A stretch of DNA of 64,000 bases from Haloimpatiens massiliensis. GTDB taxonomy: Bacteria; Bacillota; Clostridia; Clostridiales; Clostridiaceae. The position numbers and the translations under genes are program-made. The stretch covers positions 183,963-247,962 of the forward strand of contig NZ_LT854637.1 of assembly GCF_900184255.1 (NCBI RefSeq), read 5' to 3'. The notes under the pieces were generated by a model. That model was not told the origin of the DNA. It made no database searches and worked only from the letters and a program-made list of their open reading frames with translations. Shown here piece after piece: positions 9,480 through 19,971 of this stretch (within the stretch, counting starts at the first letter, position 1; every line of letters begins with the position of its first letter).

Positions 9480-9517
9480 GAGTGTGAAGGTTTATTGCTT
9501 TTGCACTCTCTTTTTTT
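9480..9517 (+). terminator. Terminator after permease copy 2
   Basis: GAGTGTGAAG pairs with TTTTGCACTC (two G-U pairs) around a short loop, followed by T7. Confidence 0.85.
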
Positions 9518-9637
9518 AATGTGTATTTAATATTTATAGTTATATATTGAGATTTTATTTGAAAATATTTATTATTTTGAATTTATATTACTATAATGTT
9601 AAAATATATAAAAGAGTTTAAGAAAGAGGGGGGCTAT
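9518..9637 (+). repeat. Permease-array leader repeat 2
   Basis: AATGTGTATTTAATATTTAT and the following stretch (TATTGAGATTTTATTTGAAA, a TATATTACTATAATG segment) end in AAAATATATAAAAGAG and a purine-rich ribosome-binding stretch. It is nearly identical to the blocks at 12250-12366 and 14929-15051. Confidence 0.75.
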
Positions 9638-12163
9638 ATGAAGAGTTTCTGGGGACTAATACCGAAATATTTAGTTAAAAACAAGAAAAGAAATTTCTTT
9701 GTGGCAGTAGGCATAATGCTGTCTATTTCTCTAATCGTATCTTTGAGCATAATGATTAAAAACTTAAAAGAATCATCATATAAGCAAATGATAGATGATT
9801 TCGGTGGTGTATATGATAATTTCTTTTTTACGGAAGATAAGAAAAGTCTGAATAAATTAGTGAAAGATCCACTTGTAGACAAAGTGTCTATATCATGTAA
9901 ATTAGGAGAGTATAAGGTACCTAATTCCAAATACGTTTTAAGGGTAAATGGCTATGATGACAACATAGGAGAATTTCTTAATTTTAAGCTACTTGAAGGA
10001 AAATACCCTAAAAAAGATAATGAAATAGCCATAGAAGCTTGGGCTTTAAGTGCTATGCATAAAAAGTATAAAGTGGGAGATAAAATTAAGCTAAACTTAA
10101 CTGTAGGCAGATTTAAAAAATTTAATATAGAAAAAGAATTTACAATTTCAGGAATTTTTGATTATAAATTTAATACCAATCAATTGAAAAACACTGCAAT
10201 TGCATATGTTCCTAGAAGTTACGTTGAAAGCATAAGTCCTCCAAAAGAAATCTTACATGAAGGACATTTATATGAAGGGTATTTAAATGTAAATTCAGAG
10301 GAGTCTATTGAAAAAAGTTGTAATTCACTGGCATTTAATGATGATTATAAAAATATAGAATTCCGCATAAATACTGCAAAAACATTTTTACTTAAAGCTT
10401 ATAAAGGTATTGATTTTATAAGCGTTATTCTTTATATAATAATAAGTATTGTGGCTAGTGTAATAATTTATAATATATTTAATATGTCCATAACAGAAAG
10501 AACTAGGGATTTTGGAATGTTAAGGGCTATAGGTGCTTCGCCAAGCAAAATAAAAATACTTGTGCTAGGTGAAGGGTTTATTTTAGGATGTATATTTATT
10601 CCTTTAGGAATTATCATAGGAAATTTTACAATTCAAGGAATTACTAAATTAATAGCAGGTTATAAAGATGTGGGGGGAATTATGAACATTCCCAAAAGTG
10701 GCATTATAGCTTCTTTTATAGTTGGATTTTTCTCTATTATTTTAGGAAGCTATTTTCCAGCTAAAAAAGCATCTAAAATATCCCCTATGGAAGCAATTAA
10801 TTCAAATAATAACTTGAAATTAAAGGGTAAAAAAATAAAAAGTAATTTACAGGATAGCAGTGTGATAAGTAAAAAATTTGGATTTGCATCAAATATGGCA
10901 CGTTTGAATTTAAATAGAAATAAAAAGAAATTTATAACTACTGTAATTTCACTTAGTATAAGTATAATAATGTTTATGGCTGTAACTTATTTAATAAATA
11001 GTTCTGATCCTATAAAGAATATTAAAAGCAAAATGGGAGGTGACTTTGTAATATCCACGCCTACCGATAAACCAGATTATGCATTATCTCATGAGGATAT
11101 AGAGTATATTGAAAATATAAAAGGTGTAAATAAAATAAGTAAGGAAAAGATGTCATGTGTTTCAATGCAAGTTTCCAAAGATACGGTAACGGAGGAAGGA
11201 ATTAAAGTTCTTTCAAAAGAAAGCAATTTAAATTCAGCAACCCAAGATGATTTTAAAAATCAAAGGTATAAGTTTAAAACAGAAGTAAAAGGGTTAACTG
11301 AGGAAGGATTAAAGAAGACAAAGGAGCAGCTAATAGAGGGTAAAATTAATGAAAAGGAACTTCAAGAGAAACCTATGGTTATTTTGGCACAAAATTTAAA
11401 TTATAGTAATTGTACAAAATTAAATATAGGAGACCATATAGAGTTAAGTTGCCATGTATATGATAATGAAAAGGATCGTACTGAAAGGAAAAGTGAGACT
11501 TTTACTATTGCGGCCATATTAAAAGAAGATTATATGCCAGAAGATTCGCAAATTAAAAATGTGGTGATTGTCAGTGAAAAGGCTTTTGAAAAATATTTTA
11601 AAATTAAGGGGTATCAGAAGGTAAAGATAACATTAGGTAAAGATGCAAATTATGAGGAAGTAGAAAAAAAGTTGAAAAATAAATATAGGAGCAATAGGGG
11701 GGTTAATTTAACATCATATAAAGAAGAAGTAGAAGAGGCTAAGAAAAATGATTTAAAGTTTTCGCTTATAATGTACAGCTTTGTAGGAGTGGTGGCTATA
11801 GTTAGTATTATTAATTTAGTAAATATTATGAGTATGAATGTGTTATTGAGAAAGAGAGAAATAGGAATGATGAGGGCAATAGGGCTTGGAAAAGATGAAG
11901 TTAAAAAGATGATAAGAGCTGAGGGAATATTTTATGGTATATCCTCTGCATTTTGGGGAGGGATAACAGGAACAATTTTTACCTATATAGTTTTTTTAAT
12001 TTCTAGAAAAAGTCTTACAGATGGAATGACTTGGAGTTTTCCTATAGGTACCATAGTGCTTGTGATTTTAGTTACTGTTGGAGTCTGTATATTAGCTTCG
12101 ATCAATGCATCTAGAAGAGTATTTTCTTCTAGTATTATTGATTCCATAAGGATACAGGAGTAG
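9638..12163 (+). CDS. FtsX-type ABC permease, copy 3 of 4
   Basis: An 841-residue permease of the same family, the most diverged of copies 2-4. The start MKSFWGLIPKYLVKNKKR follows GAGGGGGGC. The FtsX loops read TRDFGMLRAIGASPSKI and KREIGMMRAIGLGKDEV. The extracellular domains differ most from the other copies, while membrane helices and loops are conserved, as expected if each copy recognises a different ligand with the same transport or signalling core (inference). It ends ASRRVFSSSIIDSIRIQE. No ATPase gene is paired with it. Confidence 0.85.
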   Translation: MKSFWGLIPKYLVKNKKRNFFVAVGIMLSISLIVSLSIMIKNLKESSYKQMIDDFGGVYDNFFFTEDKKSLNKLVKDPLVDKVSISCKLGEYKVPNSKYVLRVNGYDDNIGEFLNFKLLEGKYPKKDNEIAIEAWALSAMHKKYKVGDKIKLNLTVGRFKKFNIEKEFTISGIFDYKFNTNQLKNTAIAYVPRSYVESISPPKEILHEGHLYEGYLNVNSEESIEKSCNSLAFNDDYKNIEFRINTAKTFLLKAYKGIDFISVILYIIISIVASVIIYNIFNMSITERTRDFGMLRAIGASPSKIKILVLGEGFILGCIFIPLGIIIGNFTIQGITKLIAGYKDVGGIMNIPKSGIIASFIVGFFSIILGSYFPAKKASKISPMEAINSNNNLKLKGKKIKSNLQDSSVISKKFGFASNMARLNLNRNKKKFITTVISLSISIIMFMAVTYLINSSDPIKNIKSKMGGDFVISTPTDKPDYALSHEDIEYIENIKGVNKISKEKMSCVSMQVSKDTVTEEGIKVLSKESNLNSATQDDFKNQRYKFKTEVKGLTEEGLKKTKEQLIEGKINEKELQEKPMVILAQNLNYSNCTKLNIGDHIELSCHVYDNEKDRTERKSETFTIAAILKEDYMPEDSQIKNVVIVSEKAFEKYFKIKGYQKVKITLGKDANYEEVEKKLKNKYRSNRGVNLTSYKEEVEEAKKNDLKFSLIMYSFVGVVAIVSIINLVNIMSMNVLLRKREIGMMRAIGLGKDEVKKMIRAEGIFYGISSAFWGGITGTIFTYIVFLISRKSLTDGMTWSFPIGTIVLVILVTVGVCILASINASRRVFSSSIIDSIRIQE

Positions 12164-12212
12164 CAATCAAATGATAGTAAAATCCATAAGAATTATAGAG
12201 TAGACAAATAAG

Positions 12213-12249
12213 GAGTGTGAAGGGTTATTGCCTTTGCACTTCTTTTTTA
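12213..12249 (+). terminator. Terminator after permease copy 3
   Basis: GGAGTGTGAAGG pairs with CCTTTGCACTTC around TTATTG, followed by T6. Confidence 0.8.
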
Positions 12250-12366
12250 GGTGTGTTTAATATTTATAGTTATATATTGAGATTTTATTTGAAAATGTTT
12301 ATTGTTTTGAAGTTATATTACTTTAATGGTAAAATATATAAAGGATTCAAGAAAGAAGGGGTCAAT
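12250..12366 (+). repeat. Permease-array leader repeat 3
   Basis: Nearly identical to the blocks upstream of copy 3 and of the ATPase gene. It ends TGGTAAAATATATAAAGGAT followed by AAGAAAGAAGGGGTC just before ATG 12367. Confidence 0.75.
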
Positions 12367-14883
12367 ATGAAAAGCTTTTGGGGGCTAATACCGAAATATT
12401 TAGTTAAAAATAAGAAAAGAAATTTTTTTGTAGCAATGAGTATAGTAATATCCATAACTTTAATAACTTCATTAAGTGTAATGCTTTCTACTTTAAAGGA
12501 GAATACAAAGGCTCGTTTAATTGATGATAGGGGCGGAGCATATGATGTAATTATGGATTAAAAAAATCAATACAAAAAAGAAGCAGAAGAATTGTGCAAA
12601 AATAATAGTAGTATTATTGAAAATTCAACCACATTTGTTTCTATGGGAAACAGTAAAATAAAAGATTCACAGTATTCTATTGATATTAATGGTTATGATA
12701 AAAAAGCTATAGATTTATTTAATTTTAAATTATTAAAAGGACGTTATCCAGAAAAACCTAATGAAATAGCTTTAGAAAATTGGGTAGTTAAAAAAATTAA
12801 TCCTAATCTTGAAATAGGTGATAATATAAAATTAAACTTTAGATTAGGTGAGGGCAAGGAACAGCTGGAATTAAATAATGAATTTGTGCTAGTTGGAACT
12901 TTTGATCACACATTTAATCATAACACATTGAAAAATACTGCTAAAGCGTATGTCTGTAAAGATTTTGCCTTAGATAAGGTACCAAATAAATTTAGAAATT
13001 TTACTACTTATGTAAAGTTTAAAGAAAATATAGAACAGCAAAAGGGTTTTGATAAATTATCTTTACAGGCGGATCTAGAAAAAATTGCTATTGTTATAGA
13101 TAGTATTAAACAATTTATGATGAAAGATATTAAAATATTAAAATTTATAAGTATAGTTTTATATACTATAGTATCTATCATATCTAGCATACTAATTTGT
13201 AATATATTTAATACGTCTATTCTTCAGAGAAATAAGGAATTTGGGATGCTTAGGGCTATAGGGGCTTCCAGTTCACACATAATAAAATTAGTTATGGGAG
13301 AGGGATTTTTACTAGGATTAATATTTATACCTTTAAGTATTTTTATTGGAAATTTTGTTTCTAAAGGAGCTATGACGTTATTTTCTGGTAATAATTATTT
13401 TAAATATTTATTTAGAATACCCAAGGAGGCGATTATCCTATCTTTTATTTTTGGTTTTATATCAATATTTTTGGGAACATATTTTTCTGCTAAGAAAGCT
13501 TCTAAAGTTTCTCCTATAGAAGCTGTAAACTCTAATGGGAATTTTAAGCTTAAAGGTAATAGGTTAAAGGAAAAAAACTCTATTCTTAAAGAAAAAAGCA
13601 AATTCACAAGAGATATGTCTAGAATTAATATCAACAGGAATAGAAAAAAGTTTATATCTACTGTAGTTTCTTTGAGTATAAGTATAATACTTTTTATGTT
13701 GGTAAATTATATAATAAATTGTTCGGATCCAGCAAGCACTTTAAAGAAAAAGATGGGTGGAGATTTTGTTATAGCTTGTAATGATTCATTTCAAGGAGCT
13801 TCAATAGAGGAGAAATATGTAAGAGATATAGAAAAATTAAAAGGAGTAAAAAACGTAGTAAAATCTAAAGAAACTAGTAATTTTATGATAGTACCATCAA
13901 ATAAGATTACTGAAGAGGGAATCAAACTTCTAAAAAAATGGAGTAAACAATTCTCATATGTAAAAGAAAATTTAAATAAGAATATTTATACCTTTAAGTG
14001 TGAAGTACAAGGGTATGATAGAGAGGTTTTAGAAAAATTTAAAAACAGCATAGAAGAAGGAAATGTAGATTTTGATAATTTGAAAAAAAAACCTATGGTT
14101 TTATTAGCTCAAAACTTAAATAATAATAATGTTACTACTTTTAAAGTTGGAGATGCCGTAGAGATGAAAATACAAATATATGAAAATAAAGTACCTATAT
14201 ATATGAATGAACAAAAATTTATAGTTGGAGGTATACTTAAAGATGATGCAATTGTACCACAAGATGGTGCTATAACTACTACTATAATCATGGATAATGA
14301 ATTACTTGAAGAAAATTTTAATATTCCAGGCTACCAAAGAGTAAGGATAAGCTTAGATAAGCACGGAGATTATGGTTATGTGGAAAACAAGTTAAAGGAT
14401 ATAGTAAAGAATTCAAGAGGAGTATCTTTAACTTCCTATAAGGAAGAACTTGAAAAAATAAAAAAATCTCGTATTAAAACTGCTGTAATATTATATTCAA
14501 TTATATTTATTGTAGCACTTGTAAGTATTATAAACATATTTAATATAATGAGTATGAATGTAATGCTTAGGAAAAAAGAATTTGGAATGCTAAGGGCTAT
14601 AGGAATGGCAAAGGATGAGGTGAACTCTATGATACGAAATGAGGGGCTAATTTATGGCATATATTCAACCATTTGGGGAGTATCTTTAGGAATCCTATTC
14701 ACTTATTTATTTTACGTGGCAACTAGAAAAGTATTAATGGCAGGCATGGAATGGACAATATCTATATGGAATGTATTATGTACATCTCTTGCAGTGTTAG
14801 TTATATGCCTTCTTGCAGCCATAAATGCTTCAAGAAAAGTATATTCTGATAGTATAGTGGATTCCATAAGAGGAGTAGAATAA
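12367..14883 (+). pseudogene. FtsX-type ABC permease, copy 4, with nonsense codon
   Basis: It would encode an 838-residue permease almost identical to copy 2, but codon 65 is TAA at 12559-12561. At the matching place copy 2 reads VIMYYRNEY; here the frame reads VIMD, stop, KNQY. The change fits a single base substitution of a Tyr codon, because the frame is intact on both sides. Translation could restart at the TTG at 12592, but the product would lack the N-terminal membrane helix. The remaining frame has no other lesion and ends in the same residues as copy 2, so the mutation is recent, a sequencing error, or one step of an on/off variation. I call it a pseudogene with that reservation. Confidence 0.75.
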
Positions 14884-14890
14884 AAGTAGG

Positions 14891-14928
14891 GAGTGTGAAG
14901 GGTTGTTGCCTTTGCACTCTCTTTTTTT
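14891..14928 (+). terminator. Terminator after permease copy 4
   Basis: GAGTGTGAAGG pairs with CCTTTGCACTC around GTTGTTG, followed by T7; nearly the same as the terminator after copy 2. Confidence 0.85.
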
Positions 14929-15051
14929 AATGTGTATTTAATATTTATAGTTATATATTGAGATTTTATTTGAAAATGTTTATTATTTTGAAGTTGTATT
15001 ACTTTAATGGTAAAATATATAAAAAGATTCAAGAAAGAAGGGGGCAGTTTT
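14929..15051 (+). repeat. Permease-array leader repeat 4, before the ATPase gene
   Basis: The same leader block as before copies 3 and 4, but here it precedes a gene of another family (the BcrA-like ATPase). It ends AAGAAAGAAGGGGGCAGTTTT before ATG 15052. This suggests that the block, not the permease gene alone, was duplicated along the array. Confidence 0.75.
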
Positions 15052-15969
15052 ATGAGCGCGGTACTAGAACTTAAAGATGTTCACAAATCATTTGGAAAAA
15101 CGGAGATAATAAAGGGCATAAGCTTTGATGTAAAGGAAGGGGAGATATACGGATTTCTTGGAGCTAACGGAGCGGGAAAAACCACAACCATAAGGATGAT
15201 AGTGGGACTTATTAAGCCTACATCTGGAAATATTTATATAAATGGATATGATGTGCAAAAGGATTTTGTAAAGGCTATTAGTTCTGTAGGGTGTATTGTG
15301 GAAAATCCAGATATGTACTTAGATTTTACTGGAAGGGAAAACTTAAATATGTTTGCAAAGCTTTATGGTAACGTGAAGAAAGAGAGAATAGATGAAGTTA
15401 TAGAGATAATAGGTCTAAAGGATAGAATAGATGACAAGGTTAAAAAATATTCTCTTGGAATGAAGCAGCGTTTAGGACTTGGGCAAGCGCTTTTACCTAA
15501 TCCAAAGCTTTTAATATTAGATGAGCCTACTAATGGACTTGACCCCATTGGAATTGTGGATTTTAGAAACATAGTTAGAAATCTAGTTAAGGAAAATAAC
15601 ACTGCAGTATTTATATCTTCACATATTTTAGGGGAAATAGAGCAGCTTTGTGATAAGGTGGCATTTATTGATTATGGAGTGATCAAATCTGTAGAACTTA
15701 CAAATAACCTTCACTTAAAAGATAAGGAAAAAATTCAGCTTAAGGTAAGGCATGAGGATATAGAAAGGGTTAAGAATATTCTGCAAGACAATAGCTTTGT
15801 TAAAAATATTGAGACACTGGAGGATAAATTAATATTAACTACTGACAAGGACTGCTATTCCATGCTCATTACTGTTCTATCCACTAGAGGCATTGAGATA
15901 TTGGACATTAATAGAGCACATGGAAATCTAGAAAATAGATTTATGGAAATAGCAAAAGGGGGCAAATAA
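15052..15969 (+). CDS. ABC transporter ATPase, BcrA/DrrA type
   Basis: A 305-residue stand-alone ATPase. Walker A is GANGAGKTT, the signature is YSLGMKQRLGLG, Walker B is LLILDEPTNGLDP, and the H-loop lies in ISSHILGE. An extra C-terminal domain of about 90 residues is usual for drug and bacitracin exporters. Start at ATG 15052, behind GAAGGGGGC. The ABC-2 permease begins one base after its stop, so they form one transporter. Because it is followed by ABC-2 rather than FtsX permeases, it is unlikely to be the engine of the upstream array, although that cannot be excluded. Substrate unknown; peptide antibiotics are the usual ligands of this class. Confidence 0.88.
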   Translation: MSAVLELKDVHKSFGKTEIIKGISFDVKEGEIYGFLGANGAGKTTTIRMIVGLIKPTSGNIYINGYDVQKDFVKAISSVGCIVENPDMYLDFTGRENLNMFAKLYGNVKKERIDEVIEIIGLKDRIDDKVKKYSLGMKQRLGLGQALLPNPKLLILDEPTNGLDPIGIVDFRNIVRNLVKENNTAVFISSHILGEIEQLCDKVAFIDYGVIKSVELTNNLHLKDKEKIQLKVRHEDIERVKNILQDNSFVKNIETLEDKLILTTDKDCYSMLITVLSTRGIEILDINRAHGNLENRFMEIAKGGK

Positions 15970-15970
15970 C

Positions 15971-17146
15971 TTGGATTTTTTTAAGGTAGAGGTTTATAAA
16001 ATCCTAAAGAATAAGAAATATTTAATCTTTATTATAGGACTGTTAGTTTTATTTATCTTTAAAACCTATGGGTTATATGGGGATGCGAAAAGTGAAAGAC
16101 CTCAGATAAAAATTAAGAACAACGAAAAGCTTCTAGTGGAGTATAAGGCAAAATTAAAGGAGGATGGAATTAAAGAGGAGGAAATAAAAACCTATAAACT
16201 TAAGATAAAGAGCTTGGAAAGAGAAAATAAGGAACTTTCAGAGGAGATAAAAAAACCTAACTACAATTGGAAAGAAAAGCTTAAAAACAAAAATAAAGCA
16301 TTAAAGAAGGAAAGAGAAGAATACAAAATAGCTATGGATTATAACGAAGTTGAGAGGATAAACGGAGAGATTCTTCTAAATGAGCATTTACTTAAGGAGA
16401 ATATGGAGCCTCAGCCCTTATACAAAATTTATTCCTTTAGAGCCATGAAAGACCTTATGGGATTTATTAATGTGATTTTTCTACCACTTTTAATAATAAT
16501 ATTAACTTACGACAGTGTAAGCTCTGAGATGCAGTATTCCACCATAAAATTAGCTATAACAAAACCCATAGGAAGAGTGAGATTTATAATAACAAAATTT
16601 TTAAGTGGGTTTTTAGTTTCTACCCTAACGGTTTTTATTATTGAATTTTTCATGTTTGTAATTATAGGATTAGTATTTAATGGGGGAAATCCATCCTATC
16701 CAGTAGTTATTGGAACGAAATATCATGTGGATGAATTAGAAAGGGTTACAGCTATTGTGGGTAGTTCTTATATAAATCCAGTATATAAATACCTTATTCA
16801 GTTACTTATTTTGCAGCTTATGTGTATTTTCATATATTGTAGCTTTGGAATATTAATATCTACATTATTTAAAAACAATGTGGCAAGTTTAATGGTAAGT
16901 TCAATAATAATATTTTGTTTAAATATGGCAACCTTTATATTGCCGCAGGAGTCCTTATCAAAAATATATCCATATTTATTCACCACCTATGGAGATGGAA
17001 ACTCTTTAATAGAGGGAGTTATAAATTTAAATTTAAGTGCTACAAATATAAATATTAAATTGGGAGTAGGAATTTGTATTTTATATGGAGTAGCTTTTAT
17101 AGCTATAGCCACTAACTACTTCAATAAAAAGGATATTGTAGTTTAA
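15971..17146 (+). CDS. ABC-2 type permease
   Basis: A 391-residue membrane protein with a TTG start at 15971, two bases after the ATPase stop and behind AAAGGGGGC. One helix (residues ~15-32), a long charged coiled-coil-like extracellular stretch (~35-150, rich in Lys and Glu), then five or six helices from residue ~160 on. The cytoplasmic loop EMQYSTIKLAITKPIGRVRF is typical of ABC-2 permeases of the BcrB/NatB group. It should form the membrane channel for the preceding ATPase. A second, damaged permease of the same kind follows, so the original transporter probably had two different subunits. Confidence 0.85.
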   Translation: MDFFKVEVYKILKNKKYLIFIIGLLVLFIFKTYGLYGDAKSERPQIKIKNNEKLLVEYKAKLKEDGIKEEEIKTYKLKIKSLERENKELSEEIKKPNYNWKEKLKNKNKALKKEREEYKIAMDYNEVERINGEILLNEHLLKENMEPQPLYKIYSFRAMKDLMGFINVIFLPLLIIILTYDSVSSEMQYSTIKLAITKPIGRVRFIITKFLSGFLVSTLTVFIIEFFMFVIIGLVFNGGNPSYPVVIGTKYHVDELERVTAIVGSSYINPVYKYLIQLLILQLMCIFIYCSFGILISTLFKNNVASLMVSSIIIFCLNMATFILPQESLSKIYPYLFTTYGDGNSLIEGVINLNLSATNINIKLGVGICILYGVAFIAIATNYFNKKDIVV

Positions 17147-17177
17147 TATTATTAAAATATTGATTTGGGAGAATTTT

Positions 17178-18066
17178 ATGTTTACACTTATAGGCATTGA
17201 GTTTAAGAAATTTATAAGAAATAAGAAATTTCTCATAGGTTTAGCTCTTATTGTCTCAGTTTTTATTTTCTGCTTTTTTATAATAGTACATGTAGATAAC
17301 AGCAGTTAATGTGCTTTCGGATATAATGAGGGTTTTAGGGCAATTTGGACTCCTAGTTATGGTTGGGATAATGGTCTCTCATGTGGTTTCAGGAGAAAAT
17401 AAACCTGCCACCATAAAAATGTTACTTACAAAACCTATTAAAAGGTGGAAGATAATACTAAGTAAGTTTATAGTGGCTGTAGTAACTGTAAATTTAATAA
17501 TTTTATTATTGGAATTTATTAGTTTCATCTTACTGGGATTAATATTTGGATTTGGAGATGCTTCATTGCCAGTTTTGACAGATGTAAAATACAGAGTTGT
17601 AGAAGCCGCGTATATTGCACAGGAAAGGGGGGCAGTGGTCCCATATGCTGGCAGTGGGGTTTTGATTTCCGCAGGAAGTTTCATTGTGAAAATGTTAATC
17701 CTACAGGTTTTAGGAGTAACTGCTAGCATAGCATTTTGTTTTCTCATGGCTACAATCATTGATAACACTAATGTTTCTATGGGCCTATCACTAATTTTTA
17801 TAGCATTTACTCATGCTATGATAAATTTGAAAATTAAGGCTTACTATATACAGCGATTAAAGCCTGCTACGGTACTGGATAAACTGCTAGTGTTCTTATT
17901 TCCGACATATCACGCTAGTCTAGGCGTTATAAAAGGGAGTATAAATAAAAATTTGGCGGTGGATTTTATAACATTTAAATTCTCAGTTATACTTCTTTTA
18001 GTGTGGATTGGAGTATGCTATGGAATAACTCATGTGGTGTTTGTGAAAAAAGATGTGGTAGCGTAA
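17178..18066 (+). pseudogene. ABC-2 type permease, internally deleted and frameshifted
   Basis: The N-terminus is present from ATG 17178 (MFTLIGIEFKKFIRNKKF and one helix), but the frame stops at 17307-17309. The rest appears in another frame from about 17311 (GTG) to 18066: DIMRVLGQFGLLVMVGIMVS, the ABC-2 loop NKPATIKMLLTKPIKRWKI, then four or five helices and a good C-terminus. Compared with the intact neighbour, roughly 100 residues of the extracellular region are missing at the joint, so a deletion changed the frame. The 251-residue downstream frame could be translated from the GTG but would lack the first helix. I see no function for the fragment. Confidence 0.75.
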
Positions 18067-18230
18067 TAACAACGTGTATCATTAATTGATTTATGACTTA
18101 AAATATTTATACTATAAGAGTTGTGGAATAGGCAATGGGTAATAAAAAAGTATGATAAATATTAATTGCATTTGGTATAATGTAAGTAAGGGTCACAAAT
18201 GAAGTTATAATTATAAAAAGGGTGAGTTAA

Positions 18231-19934
18231 ATGAATGTTAAAATCCCATATGGAGAATCAGATTTTGAAAAAGTAGTAACGGAAAACTATTTATATGTAG
18301 ATAAAACAAAATATATAGAATTGTTAGAGAATGATGCATCATATGAACTTTTTATTAGACCTAGAAGATTTGGAAAGAGCTTATTTTTGTCAATGCTTCG
18401 CAATTATTATGATATTAATCAAAAGGATAGGTTTGAGGAGTTATTTGGAAATTTATATATAGGGAGTAATCCTACAGAAAAAAGAAATTCTTATTTAATT
18501 TTAAAATTAGATTTTTCAAACATAAAAACTTTTGGGGGAAAAGAGGAGCTTATTGAGAGTTTTGATGAGCGGGTTATAGAATCAGTAAAAGATTTTTTCA
18601 TTAGATATTATAATATATTAGATTGTAAAAATGATAAACTTCAATTTAACAATTCTATAGGGGCCATAAATTTTGCTGCGTCAATGACTTCTAATGTAGG
18701 TAAGAAAATATTTGTTTTAATAGATGAGTATGATAACTTTGCTAATGATTTGATTACAACTAATGAAGAACTTTATTATGATATAATTTCTAGTCAAGGA
18801 TATATAAGAACTTTTTATAAAGCGTTGAAGGCACTAACTACAACTACTGTAGATAGAATATTTATGACGGGAGTTAGTCCAATATTATTAGATGATTTAA
18901 CTAGTGGTTTTAATATAACTAAAAATCTTACATTAGAAAAAATGTACAATGAAATGATGGGGTTTACTCTACCTGAATTGGAGACATTAATGGAAAGGTT
19001 ATGTTTGTTTAATATATTCAGCAGGGATATCTTAATTGATGATATGAAACAATATTATAATGGATATCTTTTTAGTGAAGATAGTAAACAACGTCTTTTT
19101 AATCCTAATATGGTACTATACTTTTTTGATAATCTAGTAAGATATAATAAGTATCCAAAGAATATGTTAGATTTAAATATAAAAACAGATTATAAGAAAT
19201 TAGAAACATTAGCATTTAATTTTAAAGACGAAGAAACTATTGAAACTATTTTAGCTGAAGGTCAAATAGAAACTACTTTAGTTCAAAGATTTAATTTAGA
19301 ATATATGTATGATAGAAAAGAAAACTTTGTTTCATTACTTTTTTATATGGGAATGTTAACTATTAAAGAATCTTTTCTGGGGGATGTTACATTAGTAATT
19401 CCTAATATAGCTATGAAGGAAATATATTGGGAGTATTTTAAATTAAAACTTGCGGAGACACATAAACTAGATATAGATAATAAAAAAATTAAAGCCGCAA
19501 TAAATGAAATGGCTGTAAAGGGAAATTGCAATAAATTTATACAATGTCTAAAGAAAAGTTTAGAAAGTCTTTCTAATAGGGATTTAGTTAAATTTGATGA
19601 AAAGCATATTAAAATTTTGATATTATCTATTTTTATGAACAATATATATATTGCTAATAGCGAGTATGAGGTTGAAGAGGGCTTCATTGATATATTATTG
19701 TCCAAGAATAAAGCTTTTGCAGAAAGTATAAATTATGAATGGCTTATAGAACTAAAGTATATAAAGGAAAAAGATAGAAATGCATTTGATAAAATTAAAT
19801 CAGAAGGATTAAAGCAAATTAGTAAATATAAAAATAGCGATAAATTAAGAAAGACTTTTAATTTGGATAATATGAAAAAATTATTGATAGTTGTTGTTGG
19901 TAAAAAGGATGTTTATGTGGAAGAGGAAATTTAG
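18231..19934 (+). CDS. AAA-ATPase-like protein with PD-(D/E)XK-type C-terminus
   Basis: A 567-residue protein of the family that joins a predicted AAA-ATPase domain to a DUF1703-like nuclease fold. The N-terminus reads YLYVDKTKYIELLE and FIRPRRFGKSLFLSML (a variant P-loop, PRRFGKS, residues ~44-50). Walker B is KIFVLIDEYDNF (~161-172). The C-terminal half ends with the nuclease-like strand NYEWLIELKYIKEKD near residue 505, the E-x-K of PD-(D/E)XK folds. Such genes are often multi-copy in Clostridium and Bacteroides; their role is unknown, and mobile-element or defence functions have been proposed. Start ATG 18231 follows AAAAAGGGTGAG. It stands alone, converging on helD. Confidence 0.85.
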   Translation: MNVKIPYGESDFEKVVTENYLYVDKTKYIELLENDASYELFIRPRRFGKSLFLSMLRNYYDINQKDRFEELFGNLYIGSNPTEKRNSYLILKLDFSNIKTFGGKEELIESFDERVIESVKDFFIRYYNILDCKNDKLQFNNSIGAINFAASMTSNVGKKIFVLIDEYDNFANDLITTNEELYYDIISSQGYIRTFYKALKALTTTTVDRIFMTGVSPILLDDLTSGFNITKNLTLEKMYNEMMGFTLPELETLMERLCLFNIFSRDILIDDMKQYYNGYLFSEDSKQRLFNPNMVLYFFDNLVRYNKYPKNMLDLNIKTDYKKLETLAFNFKDEETIETILAEGQIETTLVQRFNLEYMYDRKENFVSLLFYMGMLTIKESFLGDVTLVIPNIAMKEIYWEYFKLKLAETHKLDIDNKKIKAAINEMAVKGNCNKFIQCLKKSLESLSNRDLVKFDEKHIKILILSIFMNNIYIANSEYEVEEGFIDILLSKNKAFAESINYEWLIELKYIKEKDRNAFDKIKSEGLKQISKYKNSDKLRKTFNLDNMKKLLIVVVGKKDVYVEEEI

Positions 19935-19971
19935 AATAATAAAAGGCTAGTACATTATAAAGTAAATACTA

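Noticed and set aside
12217..12366. Longer N-terminus for permease copy 4 (and similarly for copies 2, 3 and the ATPase)
   Set aside because: The upstream in-frame codons belong to the repeated non-coding leader and terminator; the conserved start has its own strong ribosome-binding site.
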